Below, one piece after another: positions 14,417 to 21,579 of a stretch of DNA of 37,486 nt. The position numbers were made by a program, and so were the translations under genes. This DNA comes from a virus. The stretch covers positions 1 through 37,486 of the IMG/VR virus record IMGVR_UViG_3300037993_000061. One strand, written 5' to 3'. Below the pieces are notes generated by a model, which worked only from the letters and a program-made list of their open reading frames with translations, was not told the DNA's origin and made no database searches. Every line of letters starts with the position of its first letter. The stretch's first letter is position 1.

Positions 14417-16066
14417 TTAGTTTCCTGTTTTCAGTCCGTTGACGATGGTGGCGACATTCGCGCCGGTCGTGTTGTGAATTTCGACCTTGACCGAACTGTC
14501 TCGATATTGATTGTAGCTGGCCGCGCGTTCCAGATAACGCTGCGTCTCCGCCGGCAGCACGGCGGGATTGTCGCCAGCCCTTTTGAATCGGTTCGCGGCG
14601 CCGGGACCGGCGTTGTAAGCGGCGAGAACTTCGGCGATGTTGCCACCATATTGCCGGTAAAGATCGTTCAAAATCGCTTGGGCAACTTTCTCGTTATAGG
14701 CCGGATCAGTTAGCCGCGAGGGATCGTACCCGTATTGCCGCGCGGTGCCCGGCATGATCTGGTAACGCCCGATCGCACCTTTCGGACTGATGGCGGTGTC
14801 ACCGCTACCTTCCAATTTACGAACCAAACCTAGAAGATCAGATGATGTATGGAGCGCGCGATCGAGAAAACTGCCTTTTTCAATAGTCGGATCAAAGGTG
14901 CCGAGTGGTCCCAGATCGAGCAATGGCTTATCGGAGAAGATGCGACGGCCTCCGGCATCCTCAGTCTTGGGAAGCTTCCCGGTGATCCATGTAGAAAAGT
15001 CGTCGATAACAGTCCCAAATTTTTTGACCGTTTGCTTGAAGTCGTCGCCACCGATATAGCCTGCGAAAGCCTTCAAAGCGTCTCCCGATTCATCGACCCA
15101 TTTCTTGAGTTCTGGGACACCAAACAAAGAACTGATGAGTTCCTGGATGCCTTCCGAAAGTTTTTTCAGACCAGGAGCGAGCGGAACGAGACCTTGGATG
15201 AACGTGTTTTTGATGCTCTTGCCGGAGAAATCTATGTACATCGTCAAATCTTGCCACTTCATCAACGTGTCGTCGTCGATTTTCAGCTTCCGCGCGTAGT
15301 CGGCTTGCGTCGCCAGAGTCCTTTCAAATTCCGCGGGCCTAGTCCGTTTCAATCGTTCGAGATCGAACTCCGAGACGCCTTGCAGACGATAGGCTTGGAT
15401 CGTCTGAGCGAACAATCTCGGATCGGTCCTGTCGGCGAGTTCCTTTAATTTGCGAAGATAGGAGATGCCGAGTTCTGCGGTATCGCCACCCGGCCGCACA
15501 CCGAGACTGAGCAGTCCGACGCTTTTGGTGATGTCGAATCTCGCTCCCGCCACGGCTTCTAAAAAGCCGGGACCGACGAAACGTTCGGTGCCGGTCTGGA
15601 ACGCCTCTTGGCCGCCAAATGTCGTTCCCAAGCCAAGCGCGGAGCGGCGGCCAGCAGCGGCGCTGGCGGCGAGGCGGTCGATCCCGAATAAGCCGCCCGC
15701 ACCGATTAAGCCGGAAACTATCCCGGTGATTCCGCTCCAACGAATCAGCGAAATCGTCGCTTCCTTGATGTTCGTCGAGAAATTCTTGGTGTACGTGGAC
15801 ATCTCGCGCCAGAACCGGGACGACCGTTCCAGATGCGCGTTTGTGGCGTTTTGCTCGGCCGCCGCGATGCGCGCGAGGTCGTTCTGCGCCAGGATGGCGG
15901 CGGCGATCGCCTCGAAGCCCTTCCGCTGCGCCTGGATCTCCTTGGTCGCGGCGGCCCAAGCGCCAGGAGCTTTCTCTAAAGTTTTTTGATATTTTTCATA
16001 GAGATTTGCAAAATTTTTGAACGCCGCGTCATCGACCTGAACGTCTATTATACTTTTGACGGCCAT
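14417..16066 (-). CDS. Tail tape measure protein with C-terminal lytic transglycosylase domain
   Basis: The 549-residue protein has an Ala-rich coiled-coil-like N-terminus (20-110), a hydrophobic segment (about 105-130, ISLIRWSGITGIVSGLIGAG) and helical middle sections. A soluble lytic transglycosylase domain lies at about 413-500. The signature residues are present: catalytic Glu419 in RKLEGSG, GRYQIMPGTAR (433-443) and AYNAGPG (483-489). It sets tail length and probably cleaves peptidoglycan during DNA entry. At roughly 1.5 Angstrom per residue the tail would be about 80 nm, short for a myovirus. The start lies directly behind the stop of the frameshifted chaperone (TAG-ATG). Confidence 0.85.
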   Translation of the reverse strand: MAVKSIIDVQVDDAAFKNFANLYEKYQKTLEKAPGAWAAATKEIQAQRKGFEAIAAAILAQNDLARIAAAEQNATNAHLERSSRFWREMSTYTKNFSTNIKEATISLIRWSGITGIVSGLIGAGGLFGIDRLAASAAAGRRSALGLGTTFGGQEAFQTGTERFVGPGFLEAVAGARFDITKSVGLLSLGVRPGGDTAELGISYLRKLKELADRTDPRLFAQTIQAYRLQGVSEFDLERLKRTRPAEFERTLATQADYARKLKIDDDTLMKWQDLTMYIDFSGKSIKNTFIQGLVPLAPGLKKLSEGIQELISSLFGVPELKKWVDESGDALKAFAGYIGGDDFKQTVKKFGTVIDDFSTWITGKLPKTEDAGGRRIFSDKPLLDLGPLGTFDPTIEKGSFLDRALHTSSDLLGLVRKLEGSGDTAISPKGAIGRYQIMPGTARQYGYDPSRLTDPAYNEKVAQAILNDLYRQYGGNIAEVLAAYNAGPGAANRFKRAGDNPAVLPAETQRYLERAASYNQYRDSSVKVEIHNTTGANVATIVNGLKTGN

Positions 16067-16863
16067 CTAAAGCCCCCGCGCATAACGTTGCCGGAATTGA
16101 TGGGCGTCGTCGAAGTCCAGCCCGATCTGCTTGGCGAACTCGCCGAAGCCTTCGTTCGCCACCCAACTCAATGCGGCAGCAATGCAGGTCTGCCTTCCGC
16201 GGGCGCATTCGCAGGATCCGGTTTGTGCGCCGCAGACGCAGACGCCGGTTCGCCAGAACTGGCGGTCGCGGTCGACGTCCCCAAGGAACTCGCGAAGGCC
16301 GTAGCGTTCAATGGCGAGAGTCGCGCGTCCCAAAGGTCCGCCACCGCCTCGAGCATCTGCTTGCGCGGCTCGCGGGGCAATGTGGCAGAAGTCGCAATAA
16401 AAAAAAGGACGGCGTTCTCGACCTCCGCCTTGTCTTCCGAATCGAGCTTCTTCTGCGCGACTGCGACTTCGAGCGGGATGGCGTGCCAGCCTTTTTCTGT
16501 TGGAACAATCACGTTCGTCAAACGCCTGATTTCCTCGACGAGTCCTTTGTCGACGCCGTCGTCTCCGTCCCAAGCGTTCGACGCCATCGCGATGTTTTTC
16601 AAGATGCGCATGGCTTTCGCCGGTCCAGCGGTAACGCCGAGACCGAGGCCAAAGCATCCGGAATATGTCTGCGCGAGGATGATCTCGTACTTTTCCAGAA
16701 CCTCGCCAGCGAGCGGGACGGAGTGAACCCATGCGATGACCGTCCGCGTCATGACCGGCTTACCGTTCTTCGTTTCTGGCTTTCCGTCAGAGCCGAACTT
16801 GGCGATTTCCTCACCGTAAATAGGGACTACAAAATTCAGATGCCGGTTGATCTTCAGCGCCAC
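16067..16863 (-). CDS. Frameshifted tail assembly chaperone (-1 product, GT-like)
   Basis: If ribosomes slip back one base on the U8 run at 16399-16406, the first about 155 residues of the chaperone join a 110-residue extension in the -1 frame, giving about 265 residues. The extension has a Cys-rich part (TGVCVCGAQTGSCECARGRQ) and a convincing helical end, ALSWVANEGFGEFAKQIG and DFDDAHQFRQRYARGL. It stops exactly one codon before the tape-measure ATG. The extension accounts for the otherwise empty 16067-16167 interval. Tail assembly chaperones of many phages use this mechanism, as lambda G/GT does. Slippage itself is inferred. Confidence 0.65.
16168..16863 (-). CDS. Tail assembly chaperone, unshifted form
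   Basis: The 231-residue product starts at GTG 16863 (GGGAG seven bases upstream), 13 bases after the tube stop. A longer frame would run into the tube gene and is rejected. The N-terminal part has ALKINRHLNFVVPIYGEEI and a helical region with DKGLVEEIRRLTNVIV. The C-terminus after residue 180 becomes Ala, Ser and Pro-rich. Its position between tube and tape measure is the classic place of the G-type chaperone that binds the tape measure during tail assembly. A slippery U-run in its middle gives a longer second product. Confidence 0.7.
   Translation of the reverse strand: MALKINRHLNFVVPIYGEEIAKFGSDGKPETKNGKPVMTRTVIAWVHSVPLAGEVLEKYEIILAQTYSGCFGLGLGVTAGPAKAMRILKNIAMASNAWDGDDGVDKGLVEEIRRLTNVIVPTEKGWHAIPLEVAVAQKKLDSEDKAEVENAVLFFIATSATLPREPRKQMLEAVADLWDARLSPLNATAFASSLGTSTATASSGEPASASAAHKPDPANAPAEGRPALLPH
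16356..16406 (-). promoter_or_regulatory. -1 ribosomal frameshift site: slippery U-run and downstream hairpin
   Basis: In the minus-strand RNA the zero frame reads CUU-UUU-UUU-AUU, so positions 16405-16399 form the ideal heptamer U-UUU-UUU. After a nine-base spacer comes an imperfect hairpin at 16389-16356: UCUGC/GCAGA, UUGC/GCAA and GCG/CGC stems with small bulges and an AGC loop. The combination of heptamer, spacer and hairpin is standard for programmed -1 frameshifting. Two UUU codons in a row stand out in a GC-rich gene. Confidence 0.7.
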
Positions 16864-16876
16864 GCGCGCTCTCCCG

Positions 16877-17317
16877 TCAGTTGAAGGCGTTGGCGTTGAC
16901 GTAGTAGACGCCGCGCAAAGTAATTCCCCACAATGGCGTCGTGCCATTGAAGGTCATTTCGCCGACGCCTTGAATCGCCATGCGATTTAATTGGTAAGGA
17001 CCAAGCCCAGATGAGACATCTGGCCATGCCGTCCCATCGCCGATGATCGAGTTGGATTCCATCTGAGACTTATAGGCATCGGAAAGTGATTGAGTCTTCA
17101 GCAGCGAGATGAGGAGGCTCACCGGCATGTATGGCTGCGGCGACTGAACAATATTAGTCATCGTCTCGTGCTGAATCGTCGTCGATCCTTCCAAACGAAG
17201 CAGCAAACCAGCTTTGTCCATGAAGGAAGCCGTGACATTCAGACCAGAGAAATTCGCCCAATTAACTGACGCCTTTAGCAGGTTCAGTTGGCCCTGGTCG
17301 ATGAGCGGATTGCCCAT
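16877..17317 (-). CDS. Tail tube protein
   Basis: This 146-residue protein follows the sheath gene directly, the expected place of the tail tube. It begins MGNPLIDQGQLNLLKASVNW and contains beta-strand-rich segments (LNVTASFMDKAGLLLRLEG, MAIQGVGEMTFNGTTPLW, GITLRGVYYVNANAF) with a central helix, as in tube subunits of contractile tails. Length is typical (about 140-170). AGGAG precedes the ATG. The name rests on order and fold pattern rather than a diagnostic motif. Confidence 0.7.
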   Translation of the reverse strand: MGNPLIDQGQLNLLKASVNWANFSGLNVTASFMDKAGLLLRLEGSTTIQHETMTNIVQSPQPYMPVSLLISLLKTQSLSDAYKSQMESNSIIGDGTAWPDVSSGLGPYQLNRMAIQGVGEMTFNGTTPLWGITLRGVYYVNANAFN

Positions 17318-17328
17318 GCTTCAGCTCC

Positions 17329-18969
17329 TCACGTCGTGAAGGACGATACGCTGATGTTCACCGTGATCGATTCGAACCCGATCAGCGGCGTGTAGTCGAT
17401 CGAGATGCCATCGTAGGTCCCGGGCGCGTAGTCGTTCGGGTTCTCCGTGACGTAGCTCGCGAACGGATCGGCGTTGACCACCGTGAAGCCGTCGTAGGTC
17501 CCGTTGTCCAACGCGGCGACGAAGTCCGCGGCGTCGAGCGTCGTCATCTTTACGTTGTTGAGCACGAGTCCATCCGTGATGCCGGTATTCATCGTCGAAA
17601 CGGCGACTTGTTGCAGTGTGTTGATCCCGGCTTGATTGTAGTAGATCGGATTCTGCGGATTGTTCGCCGCCTCGATCAGCGCAGCGGTGATGTTCACCGC
17701 GAGGTTAGTCTGCACCCAATCGATCGAATACCAATAGTTGAACGGATTGCCATCGAGCGTATTGCCGCCGATCAGGATGTTCGCCGAGATTCCGCCCGCC
17801 GCGCCGGTGCCGACGAAGTTGACGTTGCCGACGTTGAGTTCTGTGAGCAACGCCGCATTGCCCTCGGTCGGAAACGGTGTCACGCCGACAAGGTAGGACA
17901 AGTTGAGCGGCGTGACTTTGTTGGTCGATGACGGCTTGTAATTCAGCGTCACGCGGAAATCGGAGGCGTGGCTGAACTCAGTCGGCGGGATGCCAGCGGA
18001 GGCGTATTGGCTCTGAACGAGCGTGCCGAGCTGCGTCTCCGCCCCGGTCGCTGCCGGGACGTTGAAGACGATCGCGTCGGTGGCGGTGCCGGGAAGCGCG
18101 AGGAACCAGCCGTTGTATGCGGCCGGAAGATTGCCGGAGAGCTGGAAATACTCACCCGGAGAGACGCCGTGGTTCGTCGTCGTCACCGCCGTCGCCGTCC
18201 CAGAAGTCTGTGTCAGTCCGGTCAGCGCGTTCGCCGGCCAGACGCCGTAAGCCGGACATTCGATCATGAGATCGACGCACTTGTCCGTGTCGGGATAAAG
18301 CTGCCAATTCTGCAGCGTCGTCGTGACGAAGAAGTAAATCTTCGACGTCGTCGCGTTGAAGTTCGCCAGGAAGGCGAGGAACGAGGCGTTGCCGTCCCAG
18401 GATCGCGGCACGAGGTACGAGTAGAACGTGTTCGGGTTCGCCGCGATCCATGTCGTCAAGAATGCGACGCCAGCACTCGGTTCCCCCGGACCCAACTCGA
18501 GGACGGTAACGCTCTGTGCGGTGCCTTGCGCGAAGAAGGTCGTCGCCATCGCGACGAGCTCGGCCTGGTTCCGCGGCGTATAGGTGATCGTTCCCGTCGC
18601 GGGCGACGTGCCGCCGTCGGAGGCCAGCTCGTAAGTGAACTGCGACACCGTCGTGGCAGTGGCAAGGACCGTGCCGTTGTAAACCGCCGGAATCGCCCCG
18701 GCGATCATGGTAAGGAATTGGTCGCCGACCGCGACGCCGTGGTTGACCGACGCCGTTGCCGTCGCGACGCCTCCTGACCACGACAGGTTGGAGATGGCTA
18801 GCGGAGCCGCCAGGATCGGCGTCAGGTCGGAAGGCTGCGTCAGGAGAGACTTCGTGCCCGGGCTCGTGTTCGTCCCGCCTTGCGAGATGAAGGCTCCGGT
18901 CTTCTGCAGCGTCGGTGGTGCCGGGGCAACGAGAACGCTTACGTTGACGGAAACTATCGGATTGCTCAT
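17329..18969 (-). CDS. Contractile tail sheath protein
   Basis: The 546-residue protein starts with a sheath-like N-terminus (VSVNVSVLVAPAPPTLQKTG). A middle region contains TFYSYLVPRSWDGNASFLAFL and IYFFVTTTLQNWQ. The C-terminal domain (about 405-546) has FNYWYSIDWVQTNLAVNITAALIEA and ends in ESITVNISVSS, the polymerising handshake region. Two extra beta domains interrupt it (about 56-130 and 250-315), each with the NHG...G...AAYNG pattern found in other virion proteins here. The sheath contracts to drive the tube through the envelope and proves a myovirus tail. AAGGAAA lies upstream of the ATG. Confidence 0.85.
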   Translation of the reverse strand: MSNPIVSVNVSVLVAPAPPTLQKTGAFISQGGTNTSPGTKSLLTQPSDLTPILAAPLAISNLSWSGGVATATASVNHGVAVGDQFLTMIAGAIPAVYNGTVLATATTVSQFTYELASDGGTSPATGTITYTPRNQAELVAMATTFFAQGTAQSVTVLELGPGEPSAGVAFLTTWIAANPNTFYSYLVPRSWDGNASFLAFLANFNATTSKIYFFVTTTLQNWQLYPDTDKCVDLMIECPAYGVWPANALTGLTQTSGTATAVTTTNHGVSPGEYFQLSGNLPAAYNGWFLALPGTATDAIVFNVPAATGAETQLGTLVQSQYASAGIPPTEFSHASDFRVTLNYKPSSTNKVTPLNLSYLVGVTPFPTEGNAALLTELNVGNVNFVGTGAAGGISANILIGGNTLDGNPFNYWYSIDWVQTNLAVNITAALIEAANNPQNPIYYNQAGINTLQQVAVSTMNTGITDGLVLNNVKMTTLDAADFVAALDNGTYDGFTVVNADPFASYVTENPNDYAPGTYDGISIDYTPLIGFESITVNISVSSFTT

Positions 18970-18984
18970 ACGGCGATTTCCTTC

Positions 18985-19185
18985 TCAGTGACCGCCGACT
19001 ACGCTGCGCGGGATGCTGCCGCAGAGCGCGGGAACGATGAATTGGCCGAAATTGGCGAACACGACTGGACCACCGGGATTGCCGACCGCGACCACACTCC
19101 CGGCTCCCAAGTTGATCTGCTCTTGAAATCCGGACGGATTGACCGGCCGGGCCGGGATGGCCAATGGGACGAGACCCTGCGGCAT
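18985..19185 (-). CDS. Small protein of unknown function upstream of the sheath gene
   Basis: This 66-residue ORF has a good ribosome-binding site (AGAAGGAAA, seven bases before ATG) and fits snugly between the 312-residue beta-helix gene and the sheath gene. It starts MPQGLVPLAIPARPVNPSGF and includes a hydrophobic beta-like stretch (GPVVFANFGQFIVPALCG). The first four residues, Met-Pro-Gln-Gly, also start the preceding gene product. No family was recognised; probably a minor virion component. Confidence 0.5.
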   Translation of the reverse strand: MPQGLVPLAIPARPVNPSGFQEQINLGAGSVVAVGNPGGPVVFANFGQFIVPALCGSIPRSVVGGH

Positions 19186-19203
19186 GACGTTTTCCTTCTA
19201 AGA

Positions 19204-20142
19204 TCAACTGGCCGGGATGCCGATGTTGTTCGTGGTCGGCGCTGCGGTCGACAACTGGCCGACCCAGATTTGCGACGAAGACGCCGCGATGGAGTTGGCG
19301 CCGATCGAGATGCAATTCGGGCTGAGGATGACGTCGCCGTTCGGTGAGCCGAGCGCGTTGGAGATCGCGGCCGTCATCGCCGTGCCAAAGCTGTGAAGCA
19401 GACAATCATCCAGCCAAAGATAACGATCCATGCCGCCGGATTGGACGAGGACATGGACGTTGCCGGCAAGTCCGTTCCAACACTGGAACGCGCTGGATCG
19501 GATGATGTTGCGCGGCGATCCGCCGACGATCTCGATCGTGGCGTTCGCGTTGTTGATCCGTTCGATGGTGTCGAGGCCGAAGGTGCAGCCGACGAACAGG
19601 TTTTCGCCCGCGCCGCCGATGGTGAGAGAGCGCATCGCCGCCGCCGCTGCGACGTTGGCGTCGCCGCCGCCGAGGAACTGGACGTTCGAGTAGAAGTTCC
19701 GACCGCCGGCCTCCTCCCAACAAATCGGCGTGGTCGGTGCCGTCAGACTCGACGCGCCGTAACCGTAGAAGGTGCCGAGATTGACGAATGAACAACCCTC
19801 CGCTGTGACGTTGACCAGCGGGCCGAACGCGGTCCATTGAATCTGCGTGAGGCTGTCGGCGACAGAAATTCTGCCTCTGTCGTTGTCGGAGGGAGCGGAT
19901 AGACCGACCAGGGAGACGCCGTTCTTGGCCCAGTTCAGTGTAGCGGATTGGTGCGACGTCCCCATCAGATAGACGACGTCATTATTGTTCGCCACTGCGG
20001 CGTTTTGAGCGGCGGGGAGCGTCGCGAAAGGGAGCTGCGCATTGCCAGGATAGTTGTCGTTCCCGGTCGACTCATTGACGAACCACGAGTTTCCGATGGC
20101 GGCACTGTTGGTGACCCGGACGGCGATCGGCCCCTGCGGCAT
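19204..20142 (-). CDS. Beta-helix virion protein
   Basis: The 312-residue protein begins MPQGPIAVRVTNSAAIGNSW. It continues with VNESTGNDNYPGNAQLPFATLPAAQNAA, the usual first rung of pectate-lyase-like right-handed beta-helices, followed by repeated short strands (SFVNLGTFYG, NLFVGCTFGL, NIIRSSAFQCW). No obvious catalytic motif is visible. It is probably a structural decoration or adsorption protein. The start is the ATG at 20142 with a strong AGGAGGGG site; a longer in-frame extension overlaps the preceding gene and is rejected. Confidence 0.65.
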   Translation of the reverse strand: MPQGPIAVRVTNSAAIGNSWFVNESTGNDNYPGNAQLPFATLPAAQNAAVANNNDVVYLMGTSHQSATLNWAKNGVSLVGLSAPSDNDRGRISVADSLTQIQWTAFGPLVNVTAEGCSFVNLGTFYGYGASSLTAPTTPICWEEAGGRNFYSNVQFLGGGDANVAAAAAMRSLTIGGAGENLFVGCTFGLDTIERINNANATIEIVGGSPRNIIRSSAFQCWNGLAGNVHVLVQSGGMDRYLWLDDCLLHSFGTAMTAAISNALGSPNGDVILSPNCISIGANSIAASSSQIWVGQLSTAAPTTNNIGIPAS

Positions 20143-20237
20143 GGTAGCCCCTCCTGATGGCGGCCGGCGGAATTGAGGCCGCGTCGAAGTTCCGATTCCA
20201 CCTTCTACAGCAGAACGAGCCTCCGCACTAGCGGGTT
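20143..20237. other. Short intergenic gap upstream of the beta-helix gene
   Basis: The 95-base gap holds the AGGAGGGG ribosome-binding site and a GCGGCC/GGCCGC inverted repeat with an 11-base loop. No U-tract or promoter was recognised. Confidence 0.4.
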
Positions 20238-21269
20238 TCAGGCCGCCTCGTCCGCTTGGCCGTTGATGTAGTAAGTCGGGATCGCGGTCTTGATGATCTT
20301 CTGCGCGACGTCGCGGATGCGACTCTGGTGATACGAGATTTCCCAGGTGAGCGACTTCTTCATGGCGATGGTGCCGAGCTCGGCCTGCGTCCGCTTCTCG
20401 TCCTGCGGAGCAGGCGAGGCGCTCATCAAGCCGAAAATGCCGACATCGGTGCTGTATTGATTGACGCAATCGACGAAATCCATCGCTTCGTCGTTCCTGG
20501 TCCCCCAGAGCGTGATCTTCACCCGTTCGGCGCAAAGCTGATAATGGCTTGATCTCGACCCGATGCGCGGCGCCAGCGCCAGCGGCCGCGTGCTTTCCGG
20601 GAAGATGTGCACCGCGGCGAACGGCGGCACGATGTTCGGCGGCACGAGGAACGACGGGTAGAGCGTGATCCCGGGGTTGCCGAATCCGTAGGGCGGATCA
20701 TAGCCGTTCAGCGCCAGCCAAGCCGGCAGGCTGTTCGAGACGACGACGCTGGAATCATCGAAATCAGAAACGTCGTCGACGAGCTGGTTCTCCATGTCGG
20801 GGTAGACGGCGTTGCCGAAGTAATGAAATAGCGACGCCTGCCGGTAGAAGTTCTTCCGGTTCGAGAACGCGAACCGCTGGCCCTCGAACTCGGCGACGTA
20901 GAGCAGCGTGGGGCCGACCTTGTTAAGGTCCTGGACCTCCTCGAGCGACGTGAAGGTGACCGCGTTCACCGCCAGCGTCTCTGCCTCTTCCTGGCGGACG
21001 TCGATGGCATAGTGGAGCGATCCGAGCGCCTTGATCTTAGGCAGCGGCATATCGGCGCTGGAAAGCTGCGCCGCGGCGACGATGTTGGCGAGCGTCACGG
21101 CGCTGAGCAGGTCGGCTCTTATCCAAAAAACCCAAGAATCGAGAGGCAGAACGATTTTGGCGTAGAGCGTGAACTCGACGCGCTGCGTCAGTGATATGGT
21201 CTCGACGCCAGCGGCGAGGTCGCTGGCGAGCGGCGTCTTGGCGGCTGCGGCTTCCTTGGCTGAACTCAT
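20238..21269 (-). CDS. Conserved-looking virion protein, tail terminator candidate
   Basis: The 343-residue protein has an Ala-rich N-terminus, a region with DSWVFWIRADLLSAVTLANIV and a C-terminal part containing RVKITLWGTRNDEAMDFVDCV and DEKRTQAELGTIAMKKSLTWE. That C-terminal pattern (beta strand, Trp/Tyr-Gly, helix, then a final strand) resembles tail terminator proteins that cap the tube and join it to the neck. The place upstream of the sheath gene agrees. The N-terminal about 220 residues are longer than in usual terminators, so this may be a fused connector. The assignment is inference. Confidence 0.45.
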   Translation of the reverse strand: MSSAKEAAAAKTPLASDLAAGVETISLTQRVEFTLYAKIVLPLDSWVFWIRADLLSAVTLANIVAAAQLSSADMPLPKIKALGSLHYAIDVRQEEAETLAVNAVTFTSLEEVQDLNKVGPTLLYVAEFEGQRFAFSNRKNFYRQASLFHYFGNAVYPDMENQLVDDVSDFDDSSVVVSNSLPAWLALNGYDPPYGFGNPGITLYPSFLVPPNIVPPFAAVHIFPESTRPLALAPRIGSRSSHYQLCAERVKITLWGTRNDEAMDFVDCVNQYSTDVGIFGLMSASPAPQDEKRTQAELGTIAMKKSLTWEISYHQSRIRDVAQKIIKTAIPTYYINGQADEAA

Positions 21270-21279
21270 TTTCCGTTCC

Positions 21280-21579
21280 TCATGCCGCGATCAGGTCAGA
21301 AGCCTTGACGAAGAACTTGGTAGCCGGGGACGTCGCGATCACCGCCCCCGTTCCCTGCCATTGATACGTCCATTCCCCAGGGCCGGAAGGCACGAACAGC
21401 ATGTAGTAAACGCCGACGCTGGTCCGCACGATGGGAGTGCCGGGACCGTATTCCGTCACGTTGCCCGACGGATCCTCGACGTACAAGATCGTCGTCGTCG
21501 GATCGGCCGGGATGTTGGCGGCCACGTTGTAGAATTTCCCGTTGAGCTGGATCTGCGTGTCGATCTGATACATGTTCAT
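21280..21579 (-). CDS. Small Ig-like beta-sandwich virion protein
   Basis: The 99-residue protein starts at the ATG that overlaps the stop of the Pro-rich repeat gene (ATGA); longer in-frame starts lie inside that gene and are rejected. The sequence shows a seven-strand pattern with ILYVEDPSGNVTEYGPG, SVGVYYMLFVPSGPGEWTYQW and AVIATSPATKFFVK, as in small Ig-like phage decoration domains. It could decorate the virion or bind cell-surface glycans. No enzymatic motif is present. Confidence 0.6.
   Translation of the reverse strand: MNMYQIDTQIQLNGKFYNVAANIPADPTTTILYVEDPSGNVTEYGPGTPIVRTSVGVYYMLFVPSGPGEWTYQWQGTGAVIATSPATKFFVKASDLIAA

Noticed and set aside
16308-16508. Third reading frame across the slippery U-run
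   Set aside because: It would need a +1 shift, ends after 66 codons and is Arg/Ser-rich without protein-like pattern.
20143-20535. 5' extension of the beta-helix gene frame
   Set aside because: It overlaps the 343-residue gene, and the AGGAGGGG site marks the start at 20142.
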